64,000 bases of DNA from an uncultured Paracoccaceae bacterium (GTDB lineage: Bacteria; Pseudomonadota; Alphaproteobacteria; Rhodobacterales; Rhodobacteraceae). The notes below the pieces were generated by a model. It was not told the origin of the DNA, searched no databases, and saw only the letters and a list, made by a program, of their open reading frames with translations. Position 1 is the stretch's first letter, and each line of letters begins with the position of its first letter. The translations under genes were made by a program, and so were the position numbers. Below are positions 17,401-27,260 of this stretch, piece after piece. Location of the stretch: NCBI GenBank assembly GCA_947503935.1, contig CANNFR010000008.1, positions 62,001 to 126,000 on the forward strand. Reading direction: 5' to 3'.

Positions 17401-18198
17401 ATGGACGACGCACGGCTGACGGAGAGACATTTGAGCACCGACGAGACGAAAATCGCCGCAAAAGGCGTGCAGGTGTATTACGGCGACAATCACGCGATCA
17501 AGGACGTGAATGTTGACATTTTGGACAAGACGGTGACGGCTTTCATCGGCCCGTCGGGGTGTGGCAAGTCGACTTTTCTGCGCTGTCTCAACAGGATGAA
17601 CGACACAATTGATATCGCCCGCGTCGAAGGCGATATCCGCATTGATGGCGAGGACATCTACGACAAACGCGTCGATCCGGTACAATTGCGCGCCAAAGTG
17701 GGCATGGTGTTTCAAAAACCCAACCCGTTCCCGAAATCGATCTATGACAATGTGGCCTACGGCCCGAAAATCCATGGCCTATCGCGCAACAAGGCCGAAC
17801 TGGATGAGATCGTTGAGAAATCCTTGCGCAAGGCAGCGCTTTGGAACGAGGCGAAAGACCGGTTGCAAGAGCCCGGCACGGGCCTCTCCGGTGGCCAGCA
17901 ACAGCGCCTGTGCATCGCGCGCGCCATCGCGACCTCGCCCGAAGTGCTGTTGATGGACGAGCCATGCTCGGCGCTTGACCCTATCGCGACGGCACAGGTC
18001 GAGGAGTTGATCGACGAGTTACGCGCGCAGTATTCGGTGGTCATCGTGACCCACTCGATGCAGCAGGCCGCCCGCGTCAGCCAGCGAACCGCGTTCTTTC
18101 ACCTCGGCAACCTCGTCGAGTATGGCGAGACCGGCCATATCTTCACCAATCCGGAAGACCCGCGCACCGAAAGCTATATTTCGGGGAGGATCGGGTGA
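17401..18198 (+). CDS. pstB: Phosphate ABC transporter ATP-binding protein PstB
   Basis: 265 residues. Walker A is GPSGCGKST, the Q loop [15 protein letters not shown] is diagnostic for PstB, the signature is [14 protein letters not shown], and Walker B is [13 protein letters not shown]; the switch His is in [12 protein letters not shown]. It powers PstCA and is thought to relay phosphate status to PhoR through PhoU. Its stop overlaps the phoU start. Confidence 0.97.
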   Translation: MDDARLTERHLSTDETKIAAKGVQVYYGDNHAIKDVNVDILDKTVTAFIGPSGCGKSTFLRCLNRMNDTIDIARVEGDIRIDGEDIYDKRVDPVQLRAKVGMVFQKPNPFPKSIYDNVAYGPKIHGLSRNKAELDEIVEKSLRKAALWNEAKDRLQEPGTGLSGGQQQRLCIARAIATSPEVLLMDEPCSALDPIATAQVEELIDELRAQYSVVIVTHSMQQAARVSQRTAFFHLGNLVEYGETGHIFTNPEDPRTESYISGRIG

Positions 18199-18929
18199 TG
18201 GAGGGAAAATTGCCCAGCGAACAGCATATCGTCTCGGCCTTCGACCGCGATCTTGAGGGCATTCAGGCGCAGATTATGAAAATGGGCGGTCTGGTCGAGG
18301 CCGCGATCCTGGATGCCTCGACCTCGCTTGAGACCCGCGACGAGGAACTGGCCGAACAGGTCCGCAAGAACGACAAGATCATCGATGCGCTGGAAGAGCG
18401 GATCAACGAGGAGGCCGCCCGCGTTCTGGCGCTGCGCTCGCCCACCGCGACCGATCTGCGCACCGTGCTGTCGGTCATGAAGATCTCGGCCAATCTTGAG
18501 CGGATCGGCGATTACGCCAAGAATATGGGCAAGCGCACGTCGGTTCTGGTGCAGATGCCCGCCATCGGCAGCTCTGGCGGGGCGCTCCGCCGGATGGCGA
18601 AGGCGGTCGAGGAGATGCTGAAGGACGCGCTGGATGCCTATATCCAGCGCGACGCCGAACTGGCCCAGGATGTGCGCCTGCGCGACCACGACGTCGATCA
18701 GATGTACAATGCGCTCTTCCGCGAGTTTCTGACCCATATGATGGAAGACCCGCGCAACATCACCGCCTGCATGCATCTGCATTTCATCGCCAAGAATATC
18801 GAACGCATGGGGGACCACGTGACGTCGATCGCCGAGCAGGTGATCTATCTGGTCTCCGGCGTCGTGCCCGATGATGCGCGCCCGAAAGGCGATGAGACGC
18901 CCTATAGCAACTTTGGCGAGGAGCAGTAA
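18198..18929 (+). CDS. phoU: Phosphate-signalling protein PhoU
   Basis: About 243 residues made of two three-helix PhoU repeats. Metal-binding motifs of the family are recognisable in ATDLRTVLSVMKISANLERIGDYAKN and in the second repeat HFIAKNIERMGDHVTSIAEQV. PhoU restrains PhoR when phosphate is plentiful. The ATG at 18198 shares its A with the pstB stop; a GTG at 18195 is one codon upstream and equally possible. Confidence 0.95.
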   Translation: MEGKLPSEQHIVSAFDRDLEGIQAQIMKMGGLVEAAILDASTSLETRDEELAEQVRKNDKIIDALEERINEEAARVLALRSPTATDLRTVLSVMKISANLERIGDYAKNMGKRTSVLVQMPAIGSSGGALRRMAKAVEEMLKDALDAYIQRDAELAQDVRLRDHDVDQMYNALFREFLTHMMEDPRNITACMHLHFIAKNIERMGDHVTSIAEQVIYLVSGVVPDDARPKGDETPYSNFGEEQ

Positions 18930-18931
18930 TC

Positions 18932-19627
18932 ATGGCGGCGAGCGATCATCACCCCTCGGTTCTTCTGGTCGAGGACGAACCCGCTCAGCGCGAGGTTCTG
19001 GCCTATAACCTTGAGGCGGAGGGCTTTCGCGTCACCAAAGCCGGTAACGGGGAAGAGGCCTTGGTTCTGGTCGATGAATATCCGCCCGATGTGATCGTCC
19101 TGGATTGGATGCTGCCGAACCTCTCGGGTATCGAGGTCTGCCGCCGCCTGAAAACCCGCAGCGAGACACGCGCGGTGCCGATCATCATGCTGTCGGCCCG
19201 ATCCGAGGAGGTCGATCGCGTGCGCGGCCTTGAAACGGGTGCGGATGATTACGTCGTCAAACCCTATTCTGTGGTCGAGTTGATGGCCCGTGTGCGTGCG
19301 CAATTGCGCCGTACGAGGCCCGCCAGCATGGGTGAGGTGCTTGAATACGAGGATATTCGCCTCGATGCGGAAACCCACCGTGTGACCCGTTCTGACGCGC
19401 CCTTGAAATTGGGGCCGACCGAGTTTCGGCTGCTCTCGACCTTCATGGAAAAGCCTGGCCGCGTCTGGACCCGCGAGCAATTGCTGGACCGGGTCTGGGG
19501 GCGGGATGTCTACGTTGATACCCGCACCGTCGACGTTCATGTCGGACGCCTGCGCAAGGCGTTGTGCTATCACGGTGGTGAGGATCCGGTGCGCACGGTC
19601 CGCGGCGCGGGATATGCGCTGGGATAG
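18932..19627 (+). CDS. phoB: Phosphate regulon response regulator PhoB
   Basis: 231 residues. The receiver domain has acidic pocket ED near residue 14, phospho-acceptor Asp58 (VIVLDWMLP), the conserved Thr/Ser site in IIMLSARSEE and Lys in DDYVVKPYSV. The C-terminal winged helix is seen as LGPTEFRLLSTFMEKPGRVW through VDVHVGRLRKAL. It binds Pho boxes such as the one at 13370. Two bases separate it from phoU, and the palindrome cluster at 19631 lies just behind its stop. Confidence 0.95.
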   Translation: MAASDHHPSVLLVEDEPAQREVLAYNLEAEGFRVTKAGNGEEALVLVDEYPPDVIVLDWMLPNLSGIEVCRRLKTRSETRAVPIIMLSARSEEVDRVRGLETGADDYVVKPYSVVELMARVRAQLRRTRPASMGEVLEYEDIRLDAETHRVTRSDAPLKLGPTEFRLLSTFMEKPGRVWTREQLLDRVWGRDVYVDTRTVDVHVGRLRKALCYHGGEDPVRTVRGAGYALG

Positions 19628-19630
19628 GGG

Positions 19631-19748
19631 CAATTCTTCTGCGAAGAATTGGCGTGACAGCAACTTTTCTGCGAAAAGTCCGAACCGGCGCGCGTGTGAT
19701 CTTTCGCAGAAAGATCGTTCTTTCACAATTCTTCGCAGAAGAATTGTG
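19631..19748. repeat. Cluster of four short perfect palindromes, core TTC-TGC-GAA
   Basis: Four perfect inverted repeats fill the phoB-DUF2927 intergenic region: 19631-19651 (21 nt), 19663-19679 (17 nt), 19698-19716 (19 nt) and 19724-19748 (25 nt). Each has stem TTC/GAA closing a TGC loop (first two) or its reverse GCA (last two), while the outer arms differ between copies yet still pair perfectly. A second cluster of the same family is at 55322-55404. They sit between convergent genes and may also act as terminators. Confidence 0.85.
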
Positions 19749-19749
19749 C

Positions 19750-20631
19750 TTACCCACCCAAGGTCTGGGCTGCCAGCCTGCGGATGATGGGCATGGCCTG
19801 ATCTGCCGTCATGCCTGACCGCAGATTGCGGTTGTAAAGCATTGCCAGCAGCATCTCATCGTGCCGTGTCAGCACCCCGAATTCTTCATTGTCATTGAAA
19901 ATCGACGGACGCGCATCCTTGCAATCATTGGGCAGACCCATGCCTTGGGCCAGCTCCTCCTGCATGCACGATTGCCGCATCACCGGCCCATGCTCAGCCC
20001 GGATGATCGCCACAACGCTGCGATACCCCCGCCGGCGATCGGCATGCGGTACGGCGACGACCATGCAGAAGTGATTGCGCCGCATCGACAGGATCGCGTT
20101 GATCGACCGATCACTCAGCCCTGCCACATTGGCTTTCAGATAACCGCCCAGACCACGCCGCTCGGCATCGTTGACGACGAGCACGTGAAAATTCGGCCGG
20201 TCTTGCGTAAGGTGCACTGGATGACCGGTCACTTGGCCCAAACGGCTGGCGATCCCCCGGATGGCGCGCAGGTCCTGCGATTGCTGGCCCGCGCTGACTG
20301 ACGCGCCGAATTGCACGCGCATCCGAACAGGGTCTTCCCATCGCAGAAGCGGCTTGCTGCCGCCGCGTGCGGAGAGCGACCCTCCCGCATATTCCTGGCG
20401 CAAGGCGATGGCGACAAAATCGCGCGTCAGATCGTTCGCGTTGAAGGGGGCGTCCCGCGCGGTTCTATCCTGCCGCAGATAGCCTTTTGAAATCAGCGAG
20501 GCCTGAATGCGAGCGTAATATCCACTGAGATCGGATGCTGGCGCGGGCCCACTGGCTACCGCCAGAAATGCAATCACGCAAAGTATACTCGCAAAACGCG
20601 CCCTCCAACGGGGCGTGGCACATCCGATCAT
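19750..20631 (-). CDS. DUF2927 domain secreted protein
   Basis: 293 residues with an N-terminal signal or anchor (about 13-33, ending PAPASDLSG). The DUF2927 pattern is clear: NDLTRDFVAIALRQEY, ILSMRRNHFCMVVAVPHAD, and a C-terminal SIFNDNEEFGVLTRHDEMLLAMLYNRNLRSGM with a conserved pair of Cys nearby (QSCMQEEL, NDCKD). This has the look of an exported metallopeptidase-like fold but no activity is known. Monocistronic; its stop is two bases after the palindrome cluster. Confidence 0.85.
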   Translation of the reverse strand: MIGCATPRWRARFASILCVIAFLAVASGPAPASDLSGYYARIQASLISKGYLRQDRTARDAPFNANDLTRDFVAIALRQEYAGGSLSARGGSKPLLRWEDPVRMRVQFGASVSAGQQSQDLRAIRGIASRLGQVTGHPVHLTQDRPNFHVLVVNDAERRGLGGYLKANVAGLSDRSINAILSMRRNHFCMVVAVPHADRRRGYRSVVAIIRAEHGPVMRQSCMQEELAQGMGLPNDCKDARPSIFNDNEEFGVLTRHDEMLLAMLYNRNLRSGMTADQAMPIIRRLAAQTLGG

Positions 20632-20775
20632 TGAGCACTCTCCAGCAAGATCGTTTCTCAGTTTTCAGCTTAGACGTAAGATTGCTGTGCAATCAAGGCC
20701 TCGAAATGGCGTTGCGATGACATCTGAAAGACCGGCTCGCCCCGGTGCAACTTTTATGGGCAAACTTTGAGCCCC

Positions 20776-20988
20776 TCAGCGCCGCTGGAGATCTTCAAGA
20801 ACGAAGAGACGGATCGCCGAGGCGAGGCCCACATCCCCGCGGCGTGCGTCAATCTCCGCGGCCAGGGCGTTCAGGGTTTGCCCGCGCTCATCCGCGATCT
20901 TGCGGAAGGCCTGCCAAAAGGGGTCCTCAAGGGACACGCTGGTCCGGTGCCCTTTGAGCGTGAGGGAGCGTTTGGCGGGCCGGCTCAC
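20776..20988 (-). CDS. Ribbon-helix-helix domain protein
   Basis: 70 residues matching the RHH_4 family: a basic start (SRPAKRSLTLKGHRTSVSLE) giving the DNA-contact strand, then DPFWQAFRKIADERGQTLNALAAEID and a C-terminal GDVGLASAIRLFVLEDL helix. Likely a small dimeric DNA-binding regulator. It is the last gene of the fumC operon, 35 bases behind the DUF4169 gene. Target unknown. Confidence 0.85.
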   Translation of the reverse strand: MSRPAKRSLTLKGHRTSVSLEDPFWQAFRKIADERGQTLNALAAEIDARRGDVGLASAIRLFVLEDLQRR

Positions 20989-21023
20989 GGCGTCTTTCCG
21001 CCCCCAGAGAGCCCGCGCACGCG

Positions 21024-21209
21024 CTAATCCTCTTCGCTGCGGCGGTGTTGATCCAGGATCCGGCGCGCCTTGTCGGCTTGCGCGGCGGCCAGAACGCGTT
21101 CGGCCTTGGTATGGCCGAACTTCGCGGCATTCGCGTTGGCCTGAAGTCGCGCCTCCTTGCGCAGGCGGGCCTTGCGGGCGCGACTGAAGCTGATCGGCGT
21201 GTCGCTCAT
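21024..21209 (-). CDS. DUF4169 family small protein
   Basis: 61 residues, highly charged and helical, beginning with the family-typical [19 protein letters not shown] and continuing with [30 protein letters not shown]. No function is known for DUF4169. Its ATG overlaps the fumC stop by four bases, so it is made together with fumarase. The order fumC, DUF4169, ribbon-helix-helix recurs in Rhodobacterales as I recall. Confidence 0.88.
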   Translation of the reverse strand: MSDTPISFSRARKARLRKEARLQANANAAKFGHTKAERVLAAAQADKARRILDQHRRSEED

Positions 21210-22600
21210 GGTTTCGGGCCGATCATGTCTTCGGGGCGCACGACCCTGTCGAAGGTCTCCGCATCGACAAAGCCAAGGGCGATTGCCTCTTCACGCAGTG
21301 TCGTGCCGTTCTTGTGGGCCGTTTTGGCCACCTTGGTCGCGTTGTCGTAGCCGATGGTCGGCGCCAAAGCCGTCACCAGCATCAGGCTTTCCTTCATCAG
21401 CTTGTCAATGCGGGTGGTGTTGGCCTCAATACCTGCGACCATGTTGTCGGTGAAGGCCGAGGCGCTATCGCCCAAAAGCTGCATGCTTTGCAGCACGTTG
21501 TAAGACATCATCGGCTTGAAGACATTCAACTCGAAATGCCCCTGACTGCCAGCAAACCCCACGGCGGCGTCATTGCCCATGACATGGGCGCAGACCATGG
21601 TCAGCGCCTCGGCCTGGGTCGGGTTCACCTTGCCCGGCATGATCGACGAGCCCGGCTCATTTTCCGGCAAGATCAACTCGCCCAGGCCCGAGCGGGGGCC
21701 AGAGCCCAGAAACCGCAGGTCATTGGCGATCTTGAAAAGGCTCGCAGCGACGGTTTTCAGCGCGCCCGACATCTCGACCATCGCGTCATGGGCGGCCAGT
21801 GCCTCGAACTTGTTCGGCGCGGTGACGAAGGGCAGGGCGGTGATCTGGGCGATTTCGCGGGCGACGTCTTCCGCCCAGCCGGCCTTTGTGGCCAGCCCCG
21901 TGCCCACGGCCGTCCCGCCCTGCGCCAGCTCGTAAATCGCAGGCAGCGCGGCCTTCACCCGCCGAAGGCCCATGGCCACCTGATGTGCGTACCCGCCAAA
22001 CTCCTGGCCCAGCGTCAGGGGCGTCGCGTCCTGCGTATGGGTGCGGCCGATCTTGATGATGTCCTTGAAGGCCTCGGATTTCGCCTTGAGGGCGTCGTGC
22101 AGCTTTTCCAGCCCCGGCAACAGCACATCGCGCGCCATCATCGCGGTGGCCACATGCATGGCCGTCGGAAAGGTGTCATTCGACGACTGGCTCATGTTCA
22201 CATGGTCGTTCGGGTGGACGGGGTCTTTTGAGCCCATCTGCCCCCCCAGCATCTCAATCGCGCGGTTTGAGATCACTTCGTTGGCGTTCATGTTCGATTG
22301 CGTGCCTGAGCCTGTCTGCCAGACGACCAGCGGAAAATGATCGTCAAACTTGCCCGCAAAAACCTCGGCGGCTGCCTTTTCGATGGCCTCGCCCAGCTTG
22401 GCGTCCAGCTTGCCCTGCGCCACGTTCACCCGGGCTGCCGCCTGCTTGATCGCGCCCAGAGCGCGGATGATCGCCACAGGCTGCTTCTCCCAGCCGATCG
22501 GGAAGTTGATGATCGAGCGCTGGGTCTGCGCGCCCCAATACTTGTCGGCGGGAACCTCAAGCGGGCCGAAGCTGTCGGTTTCGGTGCGGGTCTTCGTCAT
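21206..22600 (-). CDS. fumC: Class II fumarate hydratase
   Basis: 464 residues, standard length. Interconverts fumarate and malate in the citric acid cycle; oxygen-stable and iron-free. Motifs: [14 protein letters not shown], substrate-site [29 protein letters not shown], and the signature [15 protein letters not shown]. The ATG at 22600 gives the family start [12 protein letters not shown]; longer in-frame ATGs upstream (22726) have no counterpart in the family. First gene of a three-gene operon. Confidence 0.97.
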   Translation of the reverse strand: MTKTRTETDSFGPLEVPADKYWGAQTQRSIINFPIGWEKQPVAIIRALGAIKQAAARVNVAQGKLDAKLGEAIEKAAAEVFAGKFDDHFPLVVWQTGSGTQSNMNANEVISNRAIEMLGGQMGSKDPVHPNDHVNMSQSSNDTFPTAMHVATAMMARDVLLPGLEKLHDALKAKSEAFKDIIKIGRTHTQDATPLTLGQEFGGYAHQVAMGLRRVKAALPAIYELAQGGTAVGTGLATKAGWAEDVAREIAQITALPFVTAPNKFEALAAHDAMVEMSGALKTVAASLFKIANDLRFLGSGPRSGLGELILPENEPGSSIMPGKVNPTQAEALTMVCAHVMGNDAAVGFAGSQGHFELNVFKPMMSYNVLQSMQLLGDSASAFTDNMVAGIEANTTRIDKLMKESLMLVTALAPTIGYDNATKVAKTAHKNGTTLREEAIALGFVDAETFDRVVRPEDMIGPKP

Positions 22601-22894
22601 CAGGGCCTCCCAAGCATTGGTCCGGCCCGTCATAGCCAATCGGCGCGAAAGATCAATGCAGGCGGCGGCCTGTTTCGGGTCGATCCCGGTCGGGGGCCGG
22701 ATCGTAATATAAGCAGTCGTTGCCACAGCACGCGGCGAAATCTGGCTGTGAGCCCGAAGTTTCGAATGCTGCGAGGTGCCAAAATGGCCGCTTACCGGCG
22801 AGAGTGAAATTTTTTCGGATCGTTGCCTCTGGGTTCAACTGCTGGCCCATTGCCCACACGGAAATCGACTCCAGACAGAGCCTTCGCTTTCGAT

Positions 22895-24052
22895 TCAATA
22901 CAATCGATGTGACGGCATGACCTTGTTTCGGTTGACACTCGCCAGCGTACAGGTTCTTGGGAAACGTCGTTTTGCTTTTCCTGCGCCAACAAGCTGTCGG
23001 GCCGGCTCCGCCGGTTCTGACTTGAACTGGAAAAGTTCGGGAAAAATCGAGGTCAGTTCGCTTTTGGCTGCATGGTCCAGCGCCCCAATCGCAACCGGTC
23101 CCGGATAGAATGATTCCGTTGCGACACCTTCCGAAAAGATCACCTCATGCCGGTCGAATATCATGTGAAAGTACTCGACCGCGTTGCAGCCTTTTTTTTG
23201 GCGAACACCGCGATGATGTAACAGCCCCTTGGCCGCAACCAACTGCCCAACCGCGCTTTGCCCAATTTCCGGATCGGTGGACGTGATCAGCACGCGATGC
23301 TGCGGCGACACGCAAAGAGTGCGCTTCGGCAAACCAGGCCCCAGGCTGCCCGGTTTGAACTCGATTGGTTTGTGTGTGTCATCATCATGGTCAAAGTCCA
23401 GCCGTCGATGGACGATCATCCGGATTGGACGGGCTCGACCATCAAGCGTATCAACCAGATCGCCCTCATTTAACCTCTCGACCGGCACATCACCCACGGG
23501 AGTCGTGATCAAGGTGCCTTTGACAAAGCAAACGACATTCGACGTGTAGATGTTGAAGATCCCGTCGCCTTCCTCCGCCGTTCCCGGATTGATGGCGCCG
23601 CTCTCGTCCAGGTCATAGTCACCGGTCTGTTCAGGGACGTTGAGGATCAGCTTGCCACCATCCGGCACGGCATCTTCGAACGTCACGCCGATGGCCGGGG
23701 ACAGGACTGCAAGCTTCAGGCCCTCGACGAAGAAATAGGCATCGCCCATCTCGGTGATCGAACCGCCGCCGAATTTGATATTGTCCGGCGAGGATAGCAG
23801 CTCCACGCCGTTTACTTTGATTGACAGCACGGTGATCTTGCCGTCGGCTCCACCTTCAATGAATTCGCCGTTGGCATCGATGTCGGCGTCATCAATTTCA
23901 ATCAGGATGGCGTCGGTCGCGCTGTAGTATGGATTGCCACTGCCGTCGAGGTCAGCGGAATCGTCAACTTCGATATCAGTGCCGCCAGCGCCATCGTCAT
24001 TGAACGAATTGATCTGACCTACAAGATTGCCTTCGAATAGTAAGAACGCCAC
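22895..24052 (-). CDS. Hint-domain protein
   Basis: About 385 residues from a GTG at 24052, preceded by AAGGAAA six bases upstream; an open frame reaches an ATG at 24247, so the start is uncertain. The N-terminal 190 residues are acidic, Gly/Asp-rich and beta-like (INSFNDDGAGGTDIEVDD and similar), as in calcium-binding secreted proteins. The C-terminal part is a Hint fold: splicing-type Cys in VVCFVKGTLITTPVGDVPVE, then EGDLVDTLDGRARPIRMI and the TLCVSPQHRVLI block. In Rhodobacteraceae these proteins are thought to be exported and possibly self-cleaving. Whether this one cleaves itself is not shown. Confidence 0.8.
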   Translation of the reverse strand: MAFLLFEGNLVGQINSFNDDGAGGTDIEVDDSADLDGSGNPYYSATDAILIEIDDADIDANGEFIEGGADGKITVLSIKVNGVELLSSPDNIKFGGGSITEMGDAYFFVEGLKLAVLSPAIGVTFEDAVPDGGKLILNVPEQTGDYDLDESGAINPGTAEEGDGIFNIYTSNVVCFVKGTLITTPVGDVPVERLNEGDLVDTLDGRARPIRMIVHRRLDFDHDDDTHKPIEFKPGSLGPGLPKRTLCVSPQHRVLITSTDPEIGQSAVGQLVAAKGLLHHRGVRQKKGCNAVEYFHMIFDRHEVIFSEGVATESFYPGPVAIGALDHAAKSELTSIFPELFQFKSEPAEPARQLVGAGKAKRRFPRTCTLASVNRNKVMPSHRLY

Positions 24053-24365
24053 GTAAGTTTCCTTGTTCTGGGAGTTCTTGATACGATTGTGCCACGGCAA
24101 AACTAAGGAAAAGTGGTGGAAGACATCTGTCTCCATCGATCGGGCGGATGTCGTTAAGCTGCCATTGGGGAACCCAAGGCAAATGACCGTAAAGTCCCGC
24201 ACTACCAACTTCAGCGCAGACTGCGATGAAGGTCCGGTCTGGGTCAAAATGCCTGGCTTTTCCGGCAGGATTGCGAGGCGGGGGCTGTCGAGGGGGTCGA
24301 GATAGTCCGTCGCATCGGGCCAAAGATGCGCGGCATTCCTTGCTTGTGCTGGGGCGCGTCCGGTT
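24053..24365. other. Intergenic region before the Hint-domain gene
   Basis: 313 bases between the probable start of the Hint-domain gene and the stop of the molybdenum hydroxylase. The Hint-gene frame stays open through most of it (to 24247), but the sequence there does not look like a signal peptide. I see no RNA gene, repeat or clear promoter. Confidence 0.4.
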
Positions 24366-26642
24366 TCAGATGACGAAATCGACGCTGTTCCATAGCGGCA
24401 ATTCGCGGATGCGCTGGCCGGTCAGCGCGAAGATGGCGTTGGCCAGTGCGGGGGCGGCGGGGGGTGTGCCGGGCTCGCCCACGCCGCCCATATGGGCGTT
24501 GGTCTCGAACACCTGCACCGCGACCTCGGGCGTGTTGTGCATGCGCAGGGCGTCGTAATCGGGGAAGTTGCCTTGCTGAACCTGACCGTCTTCGAACGTG
24601 ATCTCGCCCATCACCGCAGCCGATAGGCCATAGATCAGGCCTGAAATCATCTGCGCCTCGATGATCGAGGGGTCGAGCGCGCGGCCGACATCGCAGGCGA
24701 TCCAGGCGCGGCTGATGCGAATGCGCCCGCCCTCGTCGCGCACCTCGATCACCTCGGCCACGGGCGTGCCGAAGGAATAGGTCATCGCGACGCCCTTGGC
24801 GGTGCCTGGGGCGTCATTGCCCCAATCCGACATGCGGCCCACAGCCTCAAGCAGGTTCGCGGTGGGGGTATGGGCCGGGCGCGCCAGATCGATGCGGAAT
24901 TGCAGCGGGTCGGCGCCGGCGGCATGGGCCATCTCGTCGATGAAGCTTTCGTGGAAGAAGCCGTTGAACGAATTGCCGACTGAGCGCCAGAACCCGATGG
25001 GCACCGCGACATCGGCCAGATGGCCCGCGACGCGGTAATTGGGGATCGCATAGGGTTGATCGAATGACCCCTCGACATGGCCCTTATCGGCGCCGGGAGG
25101 CGAGAAATCGGCGATGCGCTGCATCGATTGCCGGGTGACCGAGGGTGCCGCGATCTTGGCGTCGAGCATCGTCGCCCGGCCGTTCTCAACCCGGCCCCGG
25201 AAGCGCGCCATGGCGGCGGGGCGGTAGAAATCGTGGCGCATATCCTCTTCACGGCTCCAGATCACCTTGATCGGCGTGCCGGGCATCTCGGTTGCGATGC
25301 GGGCTGCAAGAACCGAGAAATCGAACTCGGCCCGGCGCCCGAAGCCGCCACCAAGAAAGGTGGTGTGGACGGTGACCTGTTCGGGCTCAAGCCCGATGGC
25401 CGCCGCCACCTTGTCGCGCGCCATGACCGGGGCCTGATTGCCGCACCAGAGGGTGAGGCGCCCCTGGCTGCGCATCTGGGCGCTCGGGTTCATCCAGAAC
25501 CCGTCGATCCCTTCCAGAACGGCGGTCGCGTTCATCGGCTCCATCGTGGCATGGGCCAGATAGGGCACGCGATATTCGGCAGTGATCTCGCCTTCCGCCG
25601 GTTCGGGGATCGTGCCGTCGTCGCGCAAGGTCGAGTTGGCGTCGGTGTCGAACGCGGCCTCGATCGCCTGGAAGATCGCATCAGTGGTCTCGGGGTAGGG
25701 GGCTGGGCCCCAGTCGATCTCAACCGCGTCGGCCGCCTGCATCGCATGCCATGTGCTGCGCGCGATTACGGCGATGCCGGTGCCGAGGTCGACGATCTTC
25801 TCGACCCCCGGCATCGCCTCGGCCGCCGTCGCATCGAAGCTGTTCATGACGCCGCCGAGGTGCGGGTTCATGCGAACGGTCGCGAATTTCATGCCGGGCA
25901 GCTGCACATCGGCGCCGAATTCAGCGGTGCCGGTGGCCTTGGCGACCATGTCGGTGCGGGGCATGGATGTGCCGAGATACTTCCACTCGGACGGATCGCG
26001 CAAGGCGACCTCGGGGATATCGATCTCGGCCGCGTCAGCCGCCAGATCGGCATAGGCGATCCGCGTGCCATCGGCGGAGATGACCTGGCCGTTTTCGGTG
26101 GTCAGCGTGCCGATATCGACGCCCAGACGGGCGGCGGCGGCCTGTTTCAAGACCTCGCGCGCGGTGGCGCCGGCATGGCGCATCTTCTCAAACCCATCGA
26201 CCGTTGAGGTCGAGCCGCCTGTCACCTGCAGCGAGATCAACTTGGGGATCGCGCCCATCTTTTCGCCGACCCAGCGCTGCCGGTCGGTCAGCGCGTAATT
26301 GGCGTAAGGCAGGCCCGCCTCCATGATCGCGCCGTTGTAATAGGCCTGGGCGGGAGGCCCGTGCAGAACGCGGACATCCTCCCACGCGACATCCAGTTCC
26401 TCGGCGACCATGGCGGCCAGCGTGGTGTAGACACCCTGGCCCATCTCGGCGCGGGGCGTGATCACCGTGACGCCATCGGCATCGATGATCAGCCAGGGGT
26501 TCAGCACTGTGGCCTCATCGGTCGAGGTTAGCGGGTTCGGCGGCACCTCGCTGGCTTTCCAGACACCGAAGGCGACACCACCGGCCACGGCGGCGGTGGT
26601 GACCAGAAAGGCGCGGCGCGTGTATTTTCCCAAACGGCCCAT
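24366..26642 (-). CDS. Molybdopterin-binding subunit, xanthine dehydrogenase family (isoquinoline 1-oxidoreductase beta-like)
   Basis: 758 residues. The N-terminus is a Tat signal (YTRRAFLVTTAAVAGG), so the folded enzyme goes to the periplasm. Then come the aldehyde-oxidase/xanthine-dehydrogenase large-subunit motifs: VITPRAEMGQGVYTTLAAM, FLGGGFGRRAEFDF and the C-terminal GGVGEPGTPPAAPALANAIFA containing the probable catalytic Glu. It fits the two-subunit IorAB type. It is coupled to the iron-sulfur subunit three bases upstream in the operon. A cytochrome or other electron acceptor gene is not present nearby. Substrate, likely an aldehyde or N-heterocycle, is unknown. Confidence 0.88.
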   Translation of the reverse strand: MGRLGKYTRRAFLVTTAAVAGGVAFGVWKASEVPPNPLTSTDEATVLNPWLIIDADGVTVITPRAEMGQGVYTTLAAMVAEELDVAWEDVRVLHGPPAQAYYNGAIMEAGLPYANYALTDRQRWVGEKMGAIPKLISLQVTGGSTSTVDGFEKMRHAGATAREVLKQAAAARLGVDIGTLTTENGQVISADGTRIAYADLAADAAEIDIPEVALRDPSEWKYLGTSMPRTDMVAKATGTAEFGADVQLPGMKFATVRMNPHLGGVMNSFDATAAEAMPGVEKIVDLGTGIAVIARSTWHAMQAADAVEIDWGPAPYPETTDAIFQAIEAAFDTDANSTLRDDGTIPEPAEGEITAEYRVPYLAHATMEPMNATAVLEGIDGFWMNPSAQMRSQGRLTLWCGNQAPVMARDKVAAAIGLEPEQVTVHTTFLGGGFGRRAEFDFSVLAARIATEMPGTPIKVIWSREEDMRHDFYRPAAMARFRGRVENGRATMLDAKIAAPSVTRQSMQRIADFSPPGADKGHVEGSFDQPYAIPNYRVAGHLADVAVPIGFWRSVGNSFNGFFHESFIDEMAHAAGADPLQFRIDLARPAHTPTANLLEAVGRMSDWGNDAPGTAKGVAMTYSFGTPVAEVIEVRDEGGRIRISRAWIACDVGRALDPSIIEAQMISGLIYGLSAAVMGEITFEDGQVQQGNFPDYDALRMHNTPEVAVQVFETNAHMGGVGEPGTPPAAPALANAIFALTGQRIRELPLWNSVDFVI

Positions 26643-26645
26643 CCC

Positions 26646-27104
26646 TTAAGCCTCCCGCATCATGTCAGCGGCCGAGCGGATCGCGGCGCGGATACGCGGA
26701 TAGGTGCCGCAGCGGCAGAGGTTGCCCTGCATCGCATCGTCAATATCGGCATCGGTCGGGTCGGGGTTTTCCGCCAGAAGGGCGGCGGCCTGCATGATCT
26801 GGCCCGACTGGCAATAGCCACATTGCGCCACCTGATGGTCGACCCAGGCCTGCTGAATCATGGCCAGGTTGTCAGGCGTGCCCAGCCCCTCGATCGTCGT
26901 GATCTCGCCCCAGACGTCGCCGATCGCCGTCTGGCACGACCGCACCGCCTGGCCGTCGACATGCACCGTGCAGGCCCCGCAGGCCGCCACGCCGCAGCCG
27001 AACTTGGTGCCGGTCAGCCCGACCAGATCGCGCAAGGCCCACAGAAGCGGCATGTCGGGCTCGGCATCCACCTCATGGGCCGTGCCGTTGATGGTAAGCT
27101 GCAT
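26646..27104 (-). CDS. (2Fe-2S) subunit of molybdenum hydroxylase (IorA-like)
   Basis: 152 residues from the ATG at 27104 ([13 protein letters not shown]). It has the plant-ferredoxin-like cluster [18 protein letters not shown] and the second cluster with [12 protein letters not shown] and [12 protein letters not shown], the two [2Fe-2S] sites typical of these small subunits. It passes electrons from the molybdopterin site to an acceptor. It lies four bases upstream of the large-subunit gene. It has no signal peptide and would ride with its Tat-bearing partner. Confidence 0.92.
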   Translation of the reverse strand: MQLTINGTAHEVDAEPDMPLLWALRDLVGLTGTKFGCGVAACGACTVHVDGQAVRSCQTAIGDVWGEITTIEGLGTPDNLAMIQQAWVDHQVAQCGYCQSGQIMQAAALLAENPDPTDADIDDAMQGNLCRCGTYPRIRAAIRSAADMMREA

Positions 27105-27260
27105 GGGGGCCTCCACAATGTGTACGGTTCAGTTTAGCTTATACCGGGGGTTGGGCCAAGGGGGCCGATGGCGTGGCCCGCACGTACCCTTCCAATGTGC
27201 TGAGCCGGCGCTAGCCGGGGGCCGCTTCGCTGTGCTAACCAACGCCAACAGCAAGGGGAG

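Noticed and set aside
19631-19748. CRISPR array
   Set aside because: Units are palindromes with irregular spacing and different arms, without constant-length unique spacers or cas genes.
22895-24052. Active intein in the Hint-domain gene
   Set aside because: There is no host-protein extein on both sides and no homing-endonuclease segment; the Hint module is C-terminal as in secreted Hint proteins.
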